Source: Kribbella sindirgiensis
GTDB lineage: Bacteria > Actinomycetota > Actinomycetes > Propionibacteriales > Kribbellaceae
Direction: 5' to 3'
Length of the DNA: 64,000 bases
Assembly: GCF_004331435.1 (NCBI RefSeq)
Contig: NZ_SJKA01000005.1
Location: forward strand, 496,001-560,000
Shown here: positions 49,020-57,468 of the stretch, piece by piece
How positions within the stretch are numbered: position 1 is the stretch's first letter
How the letters are laid out: the number at the start of each line of letters is the position of its first letter
The notes under the pieces: generated by a model
Database searches by the model: none
What the model was told of the DNA's origin: nothing
Seen by the model: only the letters and a program-made list of their open reading frames with translations
Translations under genes and position numbers: made by a program

Positions 49020-49043
49020 GCCGGGCCTCCACAGGAGCCCGGC
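49020..49043 (+). terminator. Terminator after tRNA-Asn
   Basis: GCCGGGC (49020-49026) pairs with GCCCGGC (49037-49043), followed by TTCTGCATTT. It lies 11 bases beyond the tRNA 3' end. Confidence 0.75.
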
Positions 49044-49076
49044 TTCTGCATTTCCCGGGCCGGGTAAGTTCGTGAA

Positions 49077-49649
49077 ATGACGTACCGGGGGTGGGCAGGG
49101 CTGATCGGCGCCCTCGTACTACTGACAGGCTGCGGAACCGAAGCAGCCGGATCCGAACCAGCCGGAGGCCCGACCTCGCCCAGGGCGACCACGCCGACTC
49201 CGACCGTGCCGCCCACCCCTCCCCCACCAACCTGTCCGGCATCGGGCGCGATGATCACCGTCGGCCCGGTAGAACCGGCGCTCGGACATCGAGCCGTCGT
49301 ACTGACGCTGACGAACTGCCGAACCGCCCCGATCACCGTCAACGGCTACCCGGACGTTGCCGTACTCAACGCCCGCCGACGAACGACGAACGTGACGATC
49401 ACCCACGGCACGTCGTACATGGCAAGAGACCCAGGCCCGACCCAGATCCGCCTACGCAAAGGAGAATCGGCCCTCGCCGCCGTCTCCTGGTCGAACACCG
49501 TGGAAGTTGCCGAAGACAAGGCCTCCGGCACCTATCTCGCCGTCGCGCGCCACCGCAGCGACCGCCCGGCGATCTGGCCGGTCGACACCGACCTCGGTAC
49601 GACGGCCAAGCTCACGCTGACCGCCTGGTGCCTGAAGTTCCCGAACTGA
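49077..49649 (+). CDS. DUF4232-type lipoprotein
   Basis: 190 residues. The lipobox LLTGC is at about residues 15-19, followed by a Thr/Pro-rich linker (about 25-50). The DUF4232 domain from ~55 contains HRAVVLTLTNCRTAPITVNGYPDV and a C-terminal LTAWC, with four Cys likely paired. Such proteins sit on the outer face of the membrane in actinobacteria; their role is unknown. The ATG lies 33 bases after the tRNA terminator. Confidence 0.82.
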   Translation: MTYRGWAGLIGALVLLTGCGTEAAGSEPAGGPTSPRATTPTPTVPPTPPPPTCPASGAMITVGPVEPALGHRAVVLTLTNCRTAPITVNGYPDVAVLNARRRTTNVTITHGTSYMARDPGPTQIRLRKGESALAAVSWSNTVEVAEDKASGTYLAVARHRSDRPAIWPVDTDLGTTAKLTLTAWCLKFPN

Positions 49650-49892
49650 TTCGCCACGAATCTATTTCGCTCAACCTATTGGCCTAGACCGCCAACTGGG
49701 CTACTTTCCTCTGCAGAATCCCGAGGGTGCCTCGGGGATGGAGGGGGAAGGGGGTCCGGCGTCCTGGTCGGTGTCACGGTCGCGGCGAACGGCGCCGTAC
49801 GACCGGACTGCAAAACCCTGTCGTACCCGCTCTGCGCGCGCTCGGTCGCCGCGAAGCAGGTCGTCGACAACAGCATTCCCGCCAGCAAGCTG
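49650..49892 (+). other. Coding-like stretch with poly-G frameshift candidate upstream of the next gene
   Basis: The frame of the next gene stays open upstream to at least 49671 and reads GVLVGVTVAANGAV (from about 49758), like the hydrophobic core of a signal peptide, but no start codon exists in that frame. A GTG at 49727 in another frame would give a basic n-region (MPRGWRGKG) that joins this core if one base is shifted within the G runs at 49743-49754. This suggests a frameshifted or misread secreted-protein start. Confidence 0.5.
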
Positions 49893-50276
49893 GTGCCGGC
49901 TGACCGCGCAGCGTTCCTCAAGAACACGGACCTGTACGGCAAGTCCGGGGTCTCCGTGGACTTCAAGCCCGTGACGATCGACAAGATCGGTGGGTCGTTC
50001 AAGACCAACAAGACCAAGGTCGGCGAGTTCACGCTCGAGCCCGGCACCTGGCTGCTGAACTCGACCGCGTTCGGCACCGACTACGGCACGATCCTCGGCG
50101 CCGAGATCTCCCCCGCGAAGGACCGCGAACTGACCGGCTCCACGGTCAAGGTCGTGACCGTCGACAAGGCGACCACGGTCGAGGTCTTCGCCTTCGGCTA
50201 CAACGACGACGCCGGCTCAGCCGGAAGCGGCGAGATCGCCGCCTCCGCCTCCGTCGTCGCAGTCCTGATCGGCTGA
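49893..50276 (+). CDS. Hypothetical, probably secreted protein (N-terminus uncertain)
   Basis: 127 residues from GTG 49893, the first start in frame. The product is beta-rich (FTLEPGTWLLNSTAFGTDYGTILG, VKVVTVDKATTVEVFAFGYNDDAG) and ends in SASVVAVLIG. Upstream sequence in the same frame also looks coding (RPDCKTLSYPLCARS, AAKQVVDNSIPASKL) and includes a signal-peptide-like core, so the true gene probably begins near 49727 with a frameshift in a poly-G run. The family is not recognised. A hairpin terminator follows 22 bases after the stop. Confidence 0.6.
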   Translation: MPADRAAFLKNTDLYGKSGVSVDFKPVTIDKIGGSFKTNKTKVGEFTLEPGTWLLNSTAFGTDYGTILGAEISPAKDRELTGSTVKVVTVDKATTVEVFAFGYNDDAGSAGSGEIAASASVVAVLIG

Positions 50277-50298
50277 CCAGCCAACCGCTCACCAAGGA

Positions 50299-50327
50299 GG
50301 CCCTGACCGCATCCGGCGGTCAGGGTC
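50299..50327 (+). terminator. Hairpin terminator
   Basis: CCCTGACCGC (50301-50310) pairs perfectly with GCGGTCAGGG (50316-50325) across five bases, followed by TCTCGT. It separates the plus-strand gene from the convergent small membrane protein gene. Confidence 0.75.
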
Positions 50328-50351
50328 TCGTCATGCATCAGGAGGAGGTGT

Positions 50352-50489
50352 CTACTTCCCCTTCTTCCGGTCGATCGCTCGCTGGATACGTTGCTGAGGC
50401 TGACCGAGGATCTTCGCGAGCAGCGGCACGCGGTACTTGTACGCCGCGATCGCGCCCACCACGATCACCAGGAAAATGAACCAGCCCAT
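50352..50489 (-). CDS. Small membrane protein, 45 residues
   Basis: The ATG (complement of 50487-50489) is preceded by GAAGGGA at good spacing. The peptide has one N-terminal transmembrane helix (WFIFLVIVVGAIAAY) and a strongly basic cytoplasmic tail (QRIQRAIDRKKGK), a common form of actinobacterial small membrane protein. No family is recognised. It lies between the terminator at 50299-50327 and the tRNA-Met gene. Confidence 0.65.
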   Translation of the reverse strand: MGWFIFLVIVVGAIAAYKYRVPLLAKILGQPQQRIQRAIDRKKGK

Positions 50490-50617
50490 CGGGGTTCCCT
50501 TCGTCCGGACCTGCCTCCATCATGCCCGGTCCGCGGTAACCACCCCTCAGTCAAACCCCTGACCCACCCCTGGTTTCGCACCACACCCCCACCCACCAGA
50601 TACGATCACCCGCACAC

Positions 50618-50691
50618 GGGGCGGTAGCTCAGCTGGTTAGAGCAGGGGACTCATAATCCCTGGGCCGCGGGTTCGAGTCCCGCCCGCCCTA
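50618..50691 (+). tRNA. tRNA-Met (CAT), elongator type
   Basis: 74 bases with acceptor GGGGCGG/CCGCCCT (outermost GU pair), anticodon loop CTCATAA with CAT at 50652-50654, and T-loop TTCGAGT. The first pair and D-arm (GCTCAGCTGGTTAGAGC) match actinobacterial elongator tRNA-Met; a CAT anticodon could also belong to the lysidine-modified tRNA-Ile, which I consider less likely. CCA is not encoded. Confidence 0.9.
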
Positions 50692-50792
50692 CCCGCGCAA
50701 ATGTATGGCCTCGGTTCTTGGGCGACAGATCGTCCTCGGCTGAGGCTTTACATGTTCCGACGTCGGCACCGAGACGGATCCCTGATCGTGGG

Positions 50793-53700
50793 TCAGCTGG
50801 GCTGGGTGCCTGTCACCGTGACCTCGGCCAGGCTGATCACACCGGCGCTGGTGGCCGGCGACTGCACCTTGACGTAGCGGGCCACGGTGTTGGTCGGCAG
50901 ACTGGTGACCGCCCCCGGCGTCGGCCCGAGGTTCAGCTTGGTCACCGTGGAGTCGGCCATCAGCTGGGTGTAGGTCCGGCCCGACATGCTGGCGGTGGAG
51001 AGGAACACCACCGCGTTGTTCAGCTTGTCGGTCGCGGCGTCGGTCCGGTTGTACACCGTGACGTTGCTGACGCGCGAACTGGTCAGCAGGTCGACCTGCC
51101 ACCACGGCTGCGAGCTGGACGCCGTCCGGCTCACCGACCCGGCGGCGAAGACGCCGTTGGTGTTCCCGTCCACGGCCCGGGCGGCGGTGCCGACGTCGGT
51201 CGACGACTGCGTGGCCGGCCGGCTGGTGGACAGGTTCACGGCGCCGGTGGTGCCGCCGACCTGTAGCTCGGCCAGGTTCAGGACGGTGAAGATACTCGAC
51301 AGCTGCAACCGCACGTACCGGCCGGTGGCGTTGCCCGCGTTCAGGGTCAGGCTGTTGGTGGTGGACGAGAACGCCGAGAACGACATCTTCTTCACCGAGG
51401 CGTCGGCCTGCAGCGAGGACATCGACCGGCCGGTCATGTCGGTCGAGGAGATGAACACCGTGCCGCTGCCCATCCGGTTCGCGTCGGTCCGGCTCCACAC
51501 CGTGACCGTGGAGACGGCCGCCGCGGAACCGAGGTCGACCTGCCACCACGGCTGGGTGGAGAGGTTGGTCTGGGTCACCGAGCCGTTCGCGAACACGCCG
51601 TTGGTGTTGCCATCCACTGCCCGGGCCGCCACCGCGGTACCACTGGTGCTCGACTGGGTGGCGGTCTTGCCGCGGGCCAGGTTCGGAGCGGTGACGGTCA
51701 CCGTGGTGGTCGACACCGCGCTGTCCACCTTGCCGTCCCGCACGACCAGGCTGAAGGTCAGCGTGGCCGGTGTGGCCGGGGCGGTGAAGGTCGGCTTCTG
51801 GACCGTCGAGCTGGACAGCGTCACAGCGGGCCCGGCGGTCTGGGTCCAGGTGTAGGTCAGCGGGTCGTTGTCGGCGTCGCGGCTGCCGGAGCCGTCCAGC
51901 GTCACCGCGGTAGCCGTGTTGACCGTCTGCGCCGTACCGGCGTTCGCCACCGGCACCTGGTTGACGGGGGTGATGGTCACCGTGGTGGTCGCCGCCGCGC
52001 TGTTGGCCTGGCCGTCCCGCACCACCAGGCTGAACGTCAGCGTGGACGCCGCGGACGGGGCGGTGAAGGTCGGCTGCGCCGCCGTCGTACTGGACAGTGT
52101 CACCGCCGGTCCACCGGTCTGGGTCCACGCGTAGGTGAGGGCGTCGCCGTCGGCGTCGGTGCCGGACCCGTTCAGGGTCACGGTCGTACCGGCCACGGCC
52201 GACTGCGGCGCACCGGCGTTCGCCACCGGGAGGTGGTTGTTCGACTCCGAGAGCGGCCGCGGGGTGCAGTTGCTGATCGAGACCGTGAAGGGCTCGACGT
52301 CGTTGTCCGTCTCGATCATGGCGCCGTCCTCGGAGCCGATGAGCGAGATGGTGTGCGCCTGGCCGGCGTTCACGCGGGTCTCCCGCCACTCGTCCGTACC
52401 GCGCTCCCACTCGACGATCAGGACCCGGCCGGTGACCACGCGGACGGTGCACCCGTCGGCCCAGGCGCCCATGTACGGATAGAGCGGAACGCCCGAGTCC
52501 GAGTAGACGTTGCGCGCGTTGTCGCCGGAGCGGCCGTTGCCCTGGTAGGCCGTGCCGACCGGCCAGGTGATCACGCCGCCGTACCAGTCACCGGGGTTCT
52601 CGCCGGTGCCGGCGTAGCGCCAGCGGGCGTTGACCCAGGAGACCGGGTCGCAGGTGGTGGGGTCGGTGCAAGCGGGCGGCGTCGGCGGGACCTCCGGGCC
52701 GGGCACGAAGGCGTACGCGAACGGCGAACCGCTCTGCACGCTGACGATGCTGCTACCACTCAGCGTCGTCGGCACGGTGTAGCTCTGGCCGGCCGACAGG
52801 TTGGCCAGCGACGCGTGCGAGTCCCCGACCGGCCCTGAGAACACGGTGGCGCTGCCCGAGGTGACGGTGATCTTCCAATTCGCCACCTGCGGGGCCGGCG
52901 CGTAGACGTCGTGCGAGGCGGTGTAGCCGTAGCGGGCTCGGCTGGGGTCAGTCTCGGCCGGCCAGACGGCGGCGTACCCGCTGTCCGACGGACCCCACGG
53001 GCACGGGCTGCTGGTGCAGGTCCAGGTCACCCGGGGCGACTCGCCGTCGCCGGCTGGCGGAGGCGTGACCGGCTCACCCGGGGTCAACGTGTACTCAAAC
53101 GCGGCACCGCCCTGCACGCTGACGATGCTGCTGCCGCTCAGCGTGCTCGACACGGTGTAGCTCTCGCCGGCCGACAGCGCGGCCAGCGACGAGTGCGAGT
53201 CCCCAACCGGGCCCGCGTACACGGCGGCGCTGCCGGAGGTGACAGTGATCTTCCAGCCGGCCACCTTCGCCGCCGGGGCGTACACGTCGTGGGAGACGGT
53301 GTAGCCGTAGCGGGCTCGAGTGGGCTCGGCCGTCGCGGGCCAGACCGCCGCGTTGCTGGTGTAGCTCGCACCCGACGGGCAGGGCGTGCCGGTGCAGTTC
53401 CAGGTGGCCAGCACCGAACCGTAGCCGGACGCCGGCGGCGTGGTCGGTTCGCCCGGAGTGAAGATGACCCGGAACGCGCCATCGGCCTGCACGCTCACGA
53501 TGCTGCTGCCGCTCAGCGTGCTCGACACGATGTAGCTCTCGCCGGCCGACAGCGCGGCCAGCGACGAGTGCGAGTCGTCGGCCGGGCCCGCATAGACCGT
53601 GGCGCTGCCGGAGACGACCGTGATCTTCCAGCCGGCCACCTTGGACGCAGGAGCGTAGACGTCGGCGGAGACGGTGTAGCCGTAGCGGGCCCGGACCGGC

Positions 53701-54278
53701 TCGGCCGCGGCCGGCCAGACGCCCGCGTTGCTGGTGTAGCTCTGGCCCGACGGGCACGGGCTGCTGGTGCAGTTCCAGGTGGCCAGCACCGAGCTGTCAC
53801 CGGAGGCCGGCGGCGGGTCGGTCGGGGCGCCGGGGGTGATCGTGTACTCGAACGACCCACCGTCCTGCACGCTGACGATGCTGCTGCTGCTCAGCGTGCT
53901 GGGCAGGGTGTAGCTGTCGCCGGCCTGCAGACTGGCCAGCGACGAGTGCGAGTCGTCGGCCGGGCCCGCGTAAACCGTGGCGCTGCCGGACGTGACGGTG
54001 ATCTTCCAGCCCGCGACCTTGGGCGCCGGGGCGTACACGTCGTGGGAGACGGTATAGCCGTAGCGGGCCCGGACCGGCTCGGCCGCGGCCGGCCAAACTG
54101 CCGCGTTGCTGGTGTCCGACGGGCCCCACGGGCACGGACTGCTGGTGCAGGACCACGTCGCCACAACGGAGGACGCCGGATCCCCCTCGGCTGCCTGCGC
54201 GGGCGGGCCGACGAGGCCCAGCACCATCACGACCGCAGTCGTGAGAACGAAGAATGCGGTCGCAAGACGTTTCTGCAT
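50793..54278 (-). CDS. Large secreted multidomain adhesin/lectin-like protein with four tandem repeats
   Basis: 1161 residues. Signal peptide about 1-30 (ending PPAQAA). Four repeats of 125-126 residues (Trp markers at 42, 168, 293, 419) each carry TWxCTxxPCP, a conserved VWPA, RARYGYTxSxDVYAP, WKITVxSGSA and SSIVSVQ; I do not recognise this domain. A unique Cys/Trp-rich region (about 535-675) follows, then two PKD-like domains (about 683-772 and 775-864; DADGDALTYAWTQTGGPAVT) and two F5/8-type discoidin domains (about 865-1010 and 1014-1161; QPWWQVDL). No catalytic domain is visible. It probably binds polysaccharides or other cells. ATG at 54278 follows GGGGGGCC. The start region carries iterated CTCATTG sites. 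Confidence 0.85.
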   Translation of the reverse strand: MQKRLATAFFVLTTAVVMVLGLVGPPAQAAEGDPASSVVATWSCTSSPCPWGPSDTSNAAVWPAAAEPVRARYGYTVSHDVYAPAPKVAGWKITVTSGSATVYAGPADDSHSSLASLQAGDSYTLPSTLSSSSIVSVQDGGSFEYTITPGAPTDPPPASGDSSVLATWNCTSSPCPSGQSYTSNAGVWPAAAEPVRARYGYTVSADVYAPASKVAGWKITVVSGSATVYAGPADDSHSSLAALSAGESYIVSSTLSGSSIVSVQADGAFRVIFTPGEPTTPPASGYGSVLATWNCTGTPCPSGASYTSNAAVWPATAEPTRARYGYTVSHDVYAPAAKVAGWKITVTSGSAAVYAGPVGDSHSSLAALSAGESYTVSSTLSGSSIVSVQGGAAFEYTLTPGEPVTPPPAGDGESPRVTWTCTSSPCPWGPSDSGYAAVWPAETDPSRARYGYTASHDVYAPAPQVANWKITVTSGSATVFSGPVGDSHASLANLSAGQSYTVPTTLSGSSIVSVQSGSPFAYAFVPGPEVPPTPPACTDPTTCDPVSWVNARWRYAGTGENPGDWYGGVITWPVGTAYQGNGRSGDNARNVYSDSGVPLYPYMGAWADGCTVRVVTGRVLIVEWERGTDEWRETRVNAGQAHTISLIGSEDGAMIETDNDVEPFTVSISNCTPRPLSESNNHLPVANAGAPQSAVAGTTVTLNGSGTDADGDALTYAWTQTGGPAVTLSSTTAAQPTFTAPSAASTLTFSLVVRDGQANSAAATTTVTITPVNQVPVANAGTAQTVNTATAVTLDGSGSRDADNDPLTYTWTQTAGPAVTLSSSTVQKPTFTAPATPATLTFSLVVRDGKVDSAVSTTTVTVTAPNLARGKTATQSSTSGTAVAARAVDGNTNGVFANGSVTQTNLSTQPWWQVDLGSAAAVSTVTVWSRTDANRMGSGTVFISSTDMTGRSMSSLQADASVKKMSFSAFSSTTNSLTLNAGNATGRYVRLQLSSIFTVLNLAELQVGGTTGAVNLSTSRPATQSSTDVGTAARAVDGNTNGVFAAGSVSRTASSSQPWWQVDLLTSSRVSNVTVYNRTDAATDKLNNAVVFLSTASMSGRTYTQLMADSTVTKLNLGPTPGAVTSLPTNTVARYVKVQSPATSAGVISLAEVTVTGTQPS
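52704..54173 (-). repeat. Four ~378-bp coding tandem repeats
   Basis: Four copies of a 375-378-base unit encode residues ~36-525 of the secreted protein. Copies two and three are the most alike, and nucleotide identity is high enough that long identical segments (for example around the GYTVSxDVYAP codons) recur. Such arrays expand or shrink by recombination. Confidence 0.8.
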
Positions 54279-54644
54279 GCCGGCCCCCCGGATTGTGACT
54301 CTCCCCTTCGGCGAACCGTAGCCCAAGTCGCTCTCTGGCAACCGAAAAGGAGGCGAAAAAATGCAGCCACGAACCGTTTTGTTATGGACTTCATCACGCT
54401 ACGGAAAGACGCCATTACTCATTGACAAAATCTCATTGCTCATTGATGAGAAATGGAAGGATCGCGCGACTGCACGGCTCGCGGCGGATACAGAGCGTAG
54501 TGGTCGTCAGAGGGCGGCCGGCTAGACAGGAGGGCACCTCGAGCACGGCGAGTGCAGGACTTCGAACGCTGGGCGCCTGAAGTTGGGGCGTGTGGCAGGT
54601 GGCGTGGCTCGTGCCATGGCTACGCACGGGTGCCAACAGCTCGA
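54279..54644. other. Intergenic region upstream of the repeat protein gene
   Basis: This 366-base stretch carries no convincing gene; a 71-residue minus-strand open frame within it shows no family features. The half near the repeat-protein start is unusually AT-rich and contains three CTCATTG heptamers (described separately), so it is probably the regulated promoter of that gene. Confidence 0.55.
54418..54445. promoter_or_regulatory. Three CTCATTG heptamers upstream of the repeat protein gene
   Basis: CTCATTG is found at 54418-54424, 54432-54438 and 54439-54445, all in the same direction (CAATGAG on the coding strand) and at spacings of 14 and 7 bases. They lie about 140-165 bases upstream of the start codon and may bind a regulator cooperatively. 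Confidence 0.4.
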
Positions 54645-55226
54645 TCACCGCTTCGGAGACGCGGCTGCGATAGTGAGGTTCGCGCTCAATGTCTGTGAAT
54701 AGCGTTTGCCGTCCTGTTCATAGATGAACTCGACACCCTCAGACATCAGCGGGCGTTTGGTGGTGGTGATCCGAACGTGCAGGTAGACGATCTTCTCGGC
54801 CGGCAAGGTCTGACCTGGCAGGACTGTGTACCCGCGTACTTCAGTCGACGGCTTGCTGGATGGATCGTCACCAGCCGACCCGCCGCTGCTGTCCCAGGAC
54901 ATCGGGACACCAGTGACAAAAACGTCCTTGTCGAACAGGCGAGCCTCCACGAAGGCGATGCCGTCAGGCAGCGTCCCCGGGCGAACGTCCTCGAGTGTCA
55001 CCTTCTCCGACGAGCGGTTGGTGATCCCCGGCGCGAAGTACCAGACGTCATCGTCGACATGGGCCGTCGGAATGCCGATCTCGTACGAGCCGTCCTCGAC
55101 ACCGAAAGCGTCACCCTCGTGGATTCTGCCCGGCTCGCCGGAGTTCCGGACCAGCAATCCGACAATTACGGAGATTGCCACCAAGGTCACGGCCGCCGCG
55201 ACGACGACTCTCTCCCGCACTCCCAC
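54645..55226 (-). CDS. Membrane-anchored protein of unknown function
   Basis: 193 residues. One N-terminal transmembrane segment (VVVAAAVTLVAISVIVGLLV, about 7-26) leads to a ~165-residue extracytoplasmic beta-rich domain (FAPGITNRSSEKVTLEDVRPG, YLHVRITTTKRP), resembling the immunoglobulin-like domains of bacterial surface proteins. There are no Cys and no lipobox. The family is not recognised. It lies 25 bases upstream of the convergent-free YggT gene in the opposite order of transcription, so the pair may be one operon read from this gene downward to 54645. Confidence 0.7.
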   Translation of the reverse strand: MGVRERVVVAAAVTLVAISVIVGLLVRNSGEPGRIHEGDAFGVEDGSYEIGIPTAHVDDDVWYFAPGITNRSSEKVTLEDVRPGTLPDGIAFVEARLFDKDVFVTGVPMSWDSSGGSAGDDPSSKPSTEVRGYTVLPGQTLPAEKIVYLHVRITTTKRPLMSEGVEFIYEQDGKRYSQTLSANLTIAAASPKR

Positions 55227-55251
55227 GCCCCTGTCTCCGGGTTGGGTTGGG

Positions 55252-55527
55252 CTACAGGCTGAAGGCTATGGAGCGGAGGATCAGGGCGGCGAGGAAGACT
55301 GCGGTGAAGGCTAGGTCCAGTGATAGTCCGCCTAGGCGGACCGGGGGTAGGACTCGGCGTACTCGGCTGATGACCGGCTCTGTCCAGGCGTGGGTCAGGG
55401 TGCGGGCTCGGGTTGCCCATTGGGGGCCGTTGGCTACGACGCCTGTCCAGTCCAGGATCATCCGGGCGATCAGCACCAGGATGTACAACGTCAGGATGTA
55501 CCCGACCAGGTCTCCGATGAGGCTCAT
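55252..55527 (-). CDS. YggT-family membrane protein
   Basis: 91 residues with two membrane hairpins (about 5-30 and 65-90). The family pattern is the Arg-rich middle TEPVISRVRRVLPPVRLGGLSLDLAF between them. YggT proteins are small membrane proteins linked to osmotic stress or division in other bacteria; the function here is not known. ATG at 55527 is preferred over the upstream GTG because GGAGGAG stands correctly before it. In many actinobacteria a YggT gene lies in the division cluster; here it does not. Confidence 0.85.
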   Translation of the reverse strand: MSLIGDLVGYILTLYILVLIARMILDWTGVVANGPQWATRARTLTHAWTEPVISRVRRVLPPVRLGGLSLDLAFTAVFLAALILRSIAFSL

Positions 55528-55629
55528 GAGCAACTCCTCCGCGATCACCGATATGACCGTCTCTCAAGTATCAACGGTGCTGACCGCGCAGGAATGTCCT
55601 CAACGCCGTGTTCTTAGCGGATTGTCAGG

Positions 55630-55655
55630 CTGGGGTGCCCCGAGGGGCACCCCAG
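55630..55655 (-). terminator. Hairpin terminator of the subtilase gene
   Basis: CTGGGGTGCCC (55630-55640) pairs with GGGCACCCCAG (55645-55655) over a CGAG-type tetraloop. It lies seven bases beyond the stop codon, and TGACAAT follows on the minus strand. Confidence 0.8.
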
Positions 55656-55662
55656 CGATGGG

Positions 55663-57357
55663 TCAGTGGCGGGTTACGGCGGCGTAGGCGTCGACGATGC
55701 CGTGGCCGTAGAAGCCGTTGAAGTTTCGGGTGCCCTCGCAGAGGGCGTTGAACTCTTCGGAGCGGCCTTCGTTGATGTAGGTCTGCAGCGGCGGGTTCGG
55801 GCAGGCGCGCGGCTGCGCTGTGTTCATGAGGATTCGGCCGACCTTGTCCGGGTCCATCCCGAAGTCGCCGTGGCTCTTCTTGCCATACTGGCTGACGATC
55901 AGCGCGGCCACGCCGGTGGCATGCGGTGACGCCATCGACGTGCCTTGGAGTACGAAGTAGTACCCGCACTTGGTGAAGTCGGTGACACCGGCCGGGCACT
56001 GCTTCTGCGCGCCGGCCGTGACGCCGGCGGGCGTGATGTTTCCGGCCGCGTCGACGAGGCCGCCGGCCTGCAGCGTGTTCAGCGGGTACGTCGACAGGAT
56101 CAGGTTCTCGTTCGTCCGGAACATCGGCGTCCCGAAGTAGTCGCGGAACCAGCCGCCGGGTGCGGAGACCTCGATCTGCTCGAGGCCGTAGTTGGAGTAG
56201 TCGGCCTTCTTCGTCGACGGACCGAGCGCCGACACACCGATCACGTGCGGGCCCTCGACCGGCAGATCGACGCAGGTCGCGTTGTCGATCGGCCGCGGGT
56301 ACGCCGTGTTCAGCGGGAAGTCCGGGCTGCTGAGGTCGGTGCGCGGCTTGCCGAGGTCCTCGTGGTTGTTGCCGAGCGAGCCGACGAGCGTGACACCGCG
56401 GTTGTGCGCGTAGTTCAGCGCGCGGTTCATCGCGCGGATGATGGTGCGCTGCTCGGCCTGTGCCTCGGGGCTGTCGGCCGGGTTGGCGGTGCAGTTGTAC
56501 AGCCACGGGTCGACGTAGAACGACATGTTGACGACATCGAGTCCGACGTCACCGGCGTACGTCAGTGCGTCCGTGACCGGGCCGAGGAACAGGAAGCCGC
56601 TGTCCTGGCCGCCGCGAATCTCCACCAGCGTCACGTTCGGCGCAACGCCGGAGACACCGACACCGTTGGCCGCGGCACCGATCGTGCCGGCCACGTGGGT
56701 ACCGTGACCGCTGTCGTCCCAGCCGACCGGGTCGACACAGCCGCGGAACTCGCAGGCACCATCGATCTCCGGGATGTCCGGCGCGAAGTTGCGGGACAGT
56801 TTCCAGTCGAAGTTCGGCGCGATGTCCGGGTTGCGCGCATCGATCCCCGAGTCGAGTACGCCGACCTTGACCGACTTCTTACCCGGCTGGACGGTCCGCG
56901 CCAGATCGGAGCGAACCATCTTCAGACCCCACAGTTGCGCGTCGAGCGGGTCCATCCCGACTGCCGTCTTGCCCGCCGTGGCGGCCTTGCCGGTCCCGCC
57001 GTTCTCAGTCTCGACGGTGCGCGGTTTCTGCTGCGGCACGGTGCCGATCGGCCGGCTGCGGGCCGCGCCCTCGACCGCGCTCGACGCGGACACGCGGCCG
57101 ACGAAGCCCGATGCGGCCGCGCGTACGGTCAGCGTGCCCAGGTTCGCGTTCTCCTTGACCACTTCACCGCCGGCGGCCTTCACCGCCGCGATGGCCTGGT
57201 TACGGTCCGCACCCGTCTCGAGCAGGACCAGATACTCGGTGTCTCCCCCGGCAACGCTCGTGGCACCGGCACCGGCTGTGATCGGTGCCGCGAGCGCAGC
57301 GGCGATCAGAGCGGTAGCCCCGGTCACCGCCATCAGACTTCTCCGGACGTCCGTCAT
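55663..57357 (-). CDS. Secreted S8-family serine protease (subtilisin-like)
   Basis: 564 residues. Signal peptide about 1-30, then an inhibitor-I9-like propeptide (about 35-95, EYLVLLETGADRNQAIAAVKA). The catalytic triad is Asp in VGVLDSGID (about 165), His in DSGHGTHVAGTIG (about 213) and Ser in GTSMASPHATG (about 480). Extra Cys pairs suggest disulfides. It is released to degrade proteins outside the cell. The start at 57357 follows GGAGGGGA; the longer frame upstream has no signal character. A hairpin terminator follows. Confidence 0.9.
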   Translation of the reverse strand: MTDVRRSLMAVTGATALIAAALAAPITAGAGATSVAGGDTEYLVLLETGADRNQAIAAVKAAGGEVVKENANLGTLTVRAAASGFVGRVSASSAVEGAARSRPIGTVPQQKPRTVETENGGTGKAATAGKTAVGMDPLDAQLWGLKMVRSDLARTVQPGKKSVKVGVLDSGIDARNPDIAPNFDWKLSRNFAPDIPEIDGACEFRGCVDPVGWDDSGHGTHVAGTIGAAANGVGVSGVAPNVTLVEIRGGQDSGFLFLGPVTDALTYAGDVGLDVVNMSFYVDPWLYNCTANPADSPEAQAEQRTIIRAMNRALNYAHNRGVTLVGSLGNNHEDLGKPRTDLSSPDFPLNTAYPRPIDNATCVDLPVEGPHVIGVSALGPSTKKADYSNYGLEQIEVSAPGGWFRDYFGTPMFRTNENLILSTYPLNTLQAGGLVDAAGNITPAGVTAGAQKQCPAGVTDFTKCGYYFVLQGTSMASPHATGVAALIVSQYGKKSHGDFGMDPDKVGRILMNTAQPRACPNPPLQTYINEGRSEEFNALCEGTRNFNGFYGHGIVDAYAAVTRH

Positions 57358-57468
57358 TGGTGGATCCCCTCCCCTGGAGAATGTTGTGACGGGGCTCACG
57401 GTAGGTCGGAGCGCCGCGACCGAGAAGAGGGCCGACGTTGTCAGATCCGGACGGGACTACTTGCTCGG

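Noticed and set aside
48937..50691. tRNA genes as integration sites for a mobile island
   Set aside because: No duplicated tRNA 3' end, integrase or excisionase gene is visible near either tRNA.
52704..54173. CRISPR or other non-coding repeat array
   Set aside because: The repeat unit is ~378 bases, in frame, and encodes protein domains.
54433..54648. 71-residue minus-strand open frame
   Set aside because: Composition is unlike coding sequence, no ribosome site, no motif; it lies in a likely promoter region.
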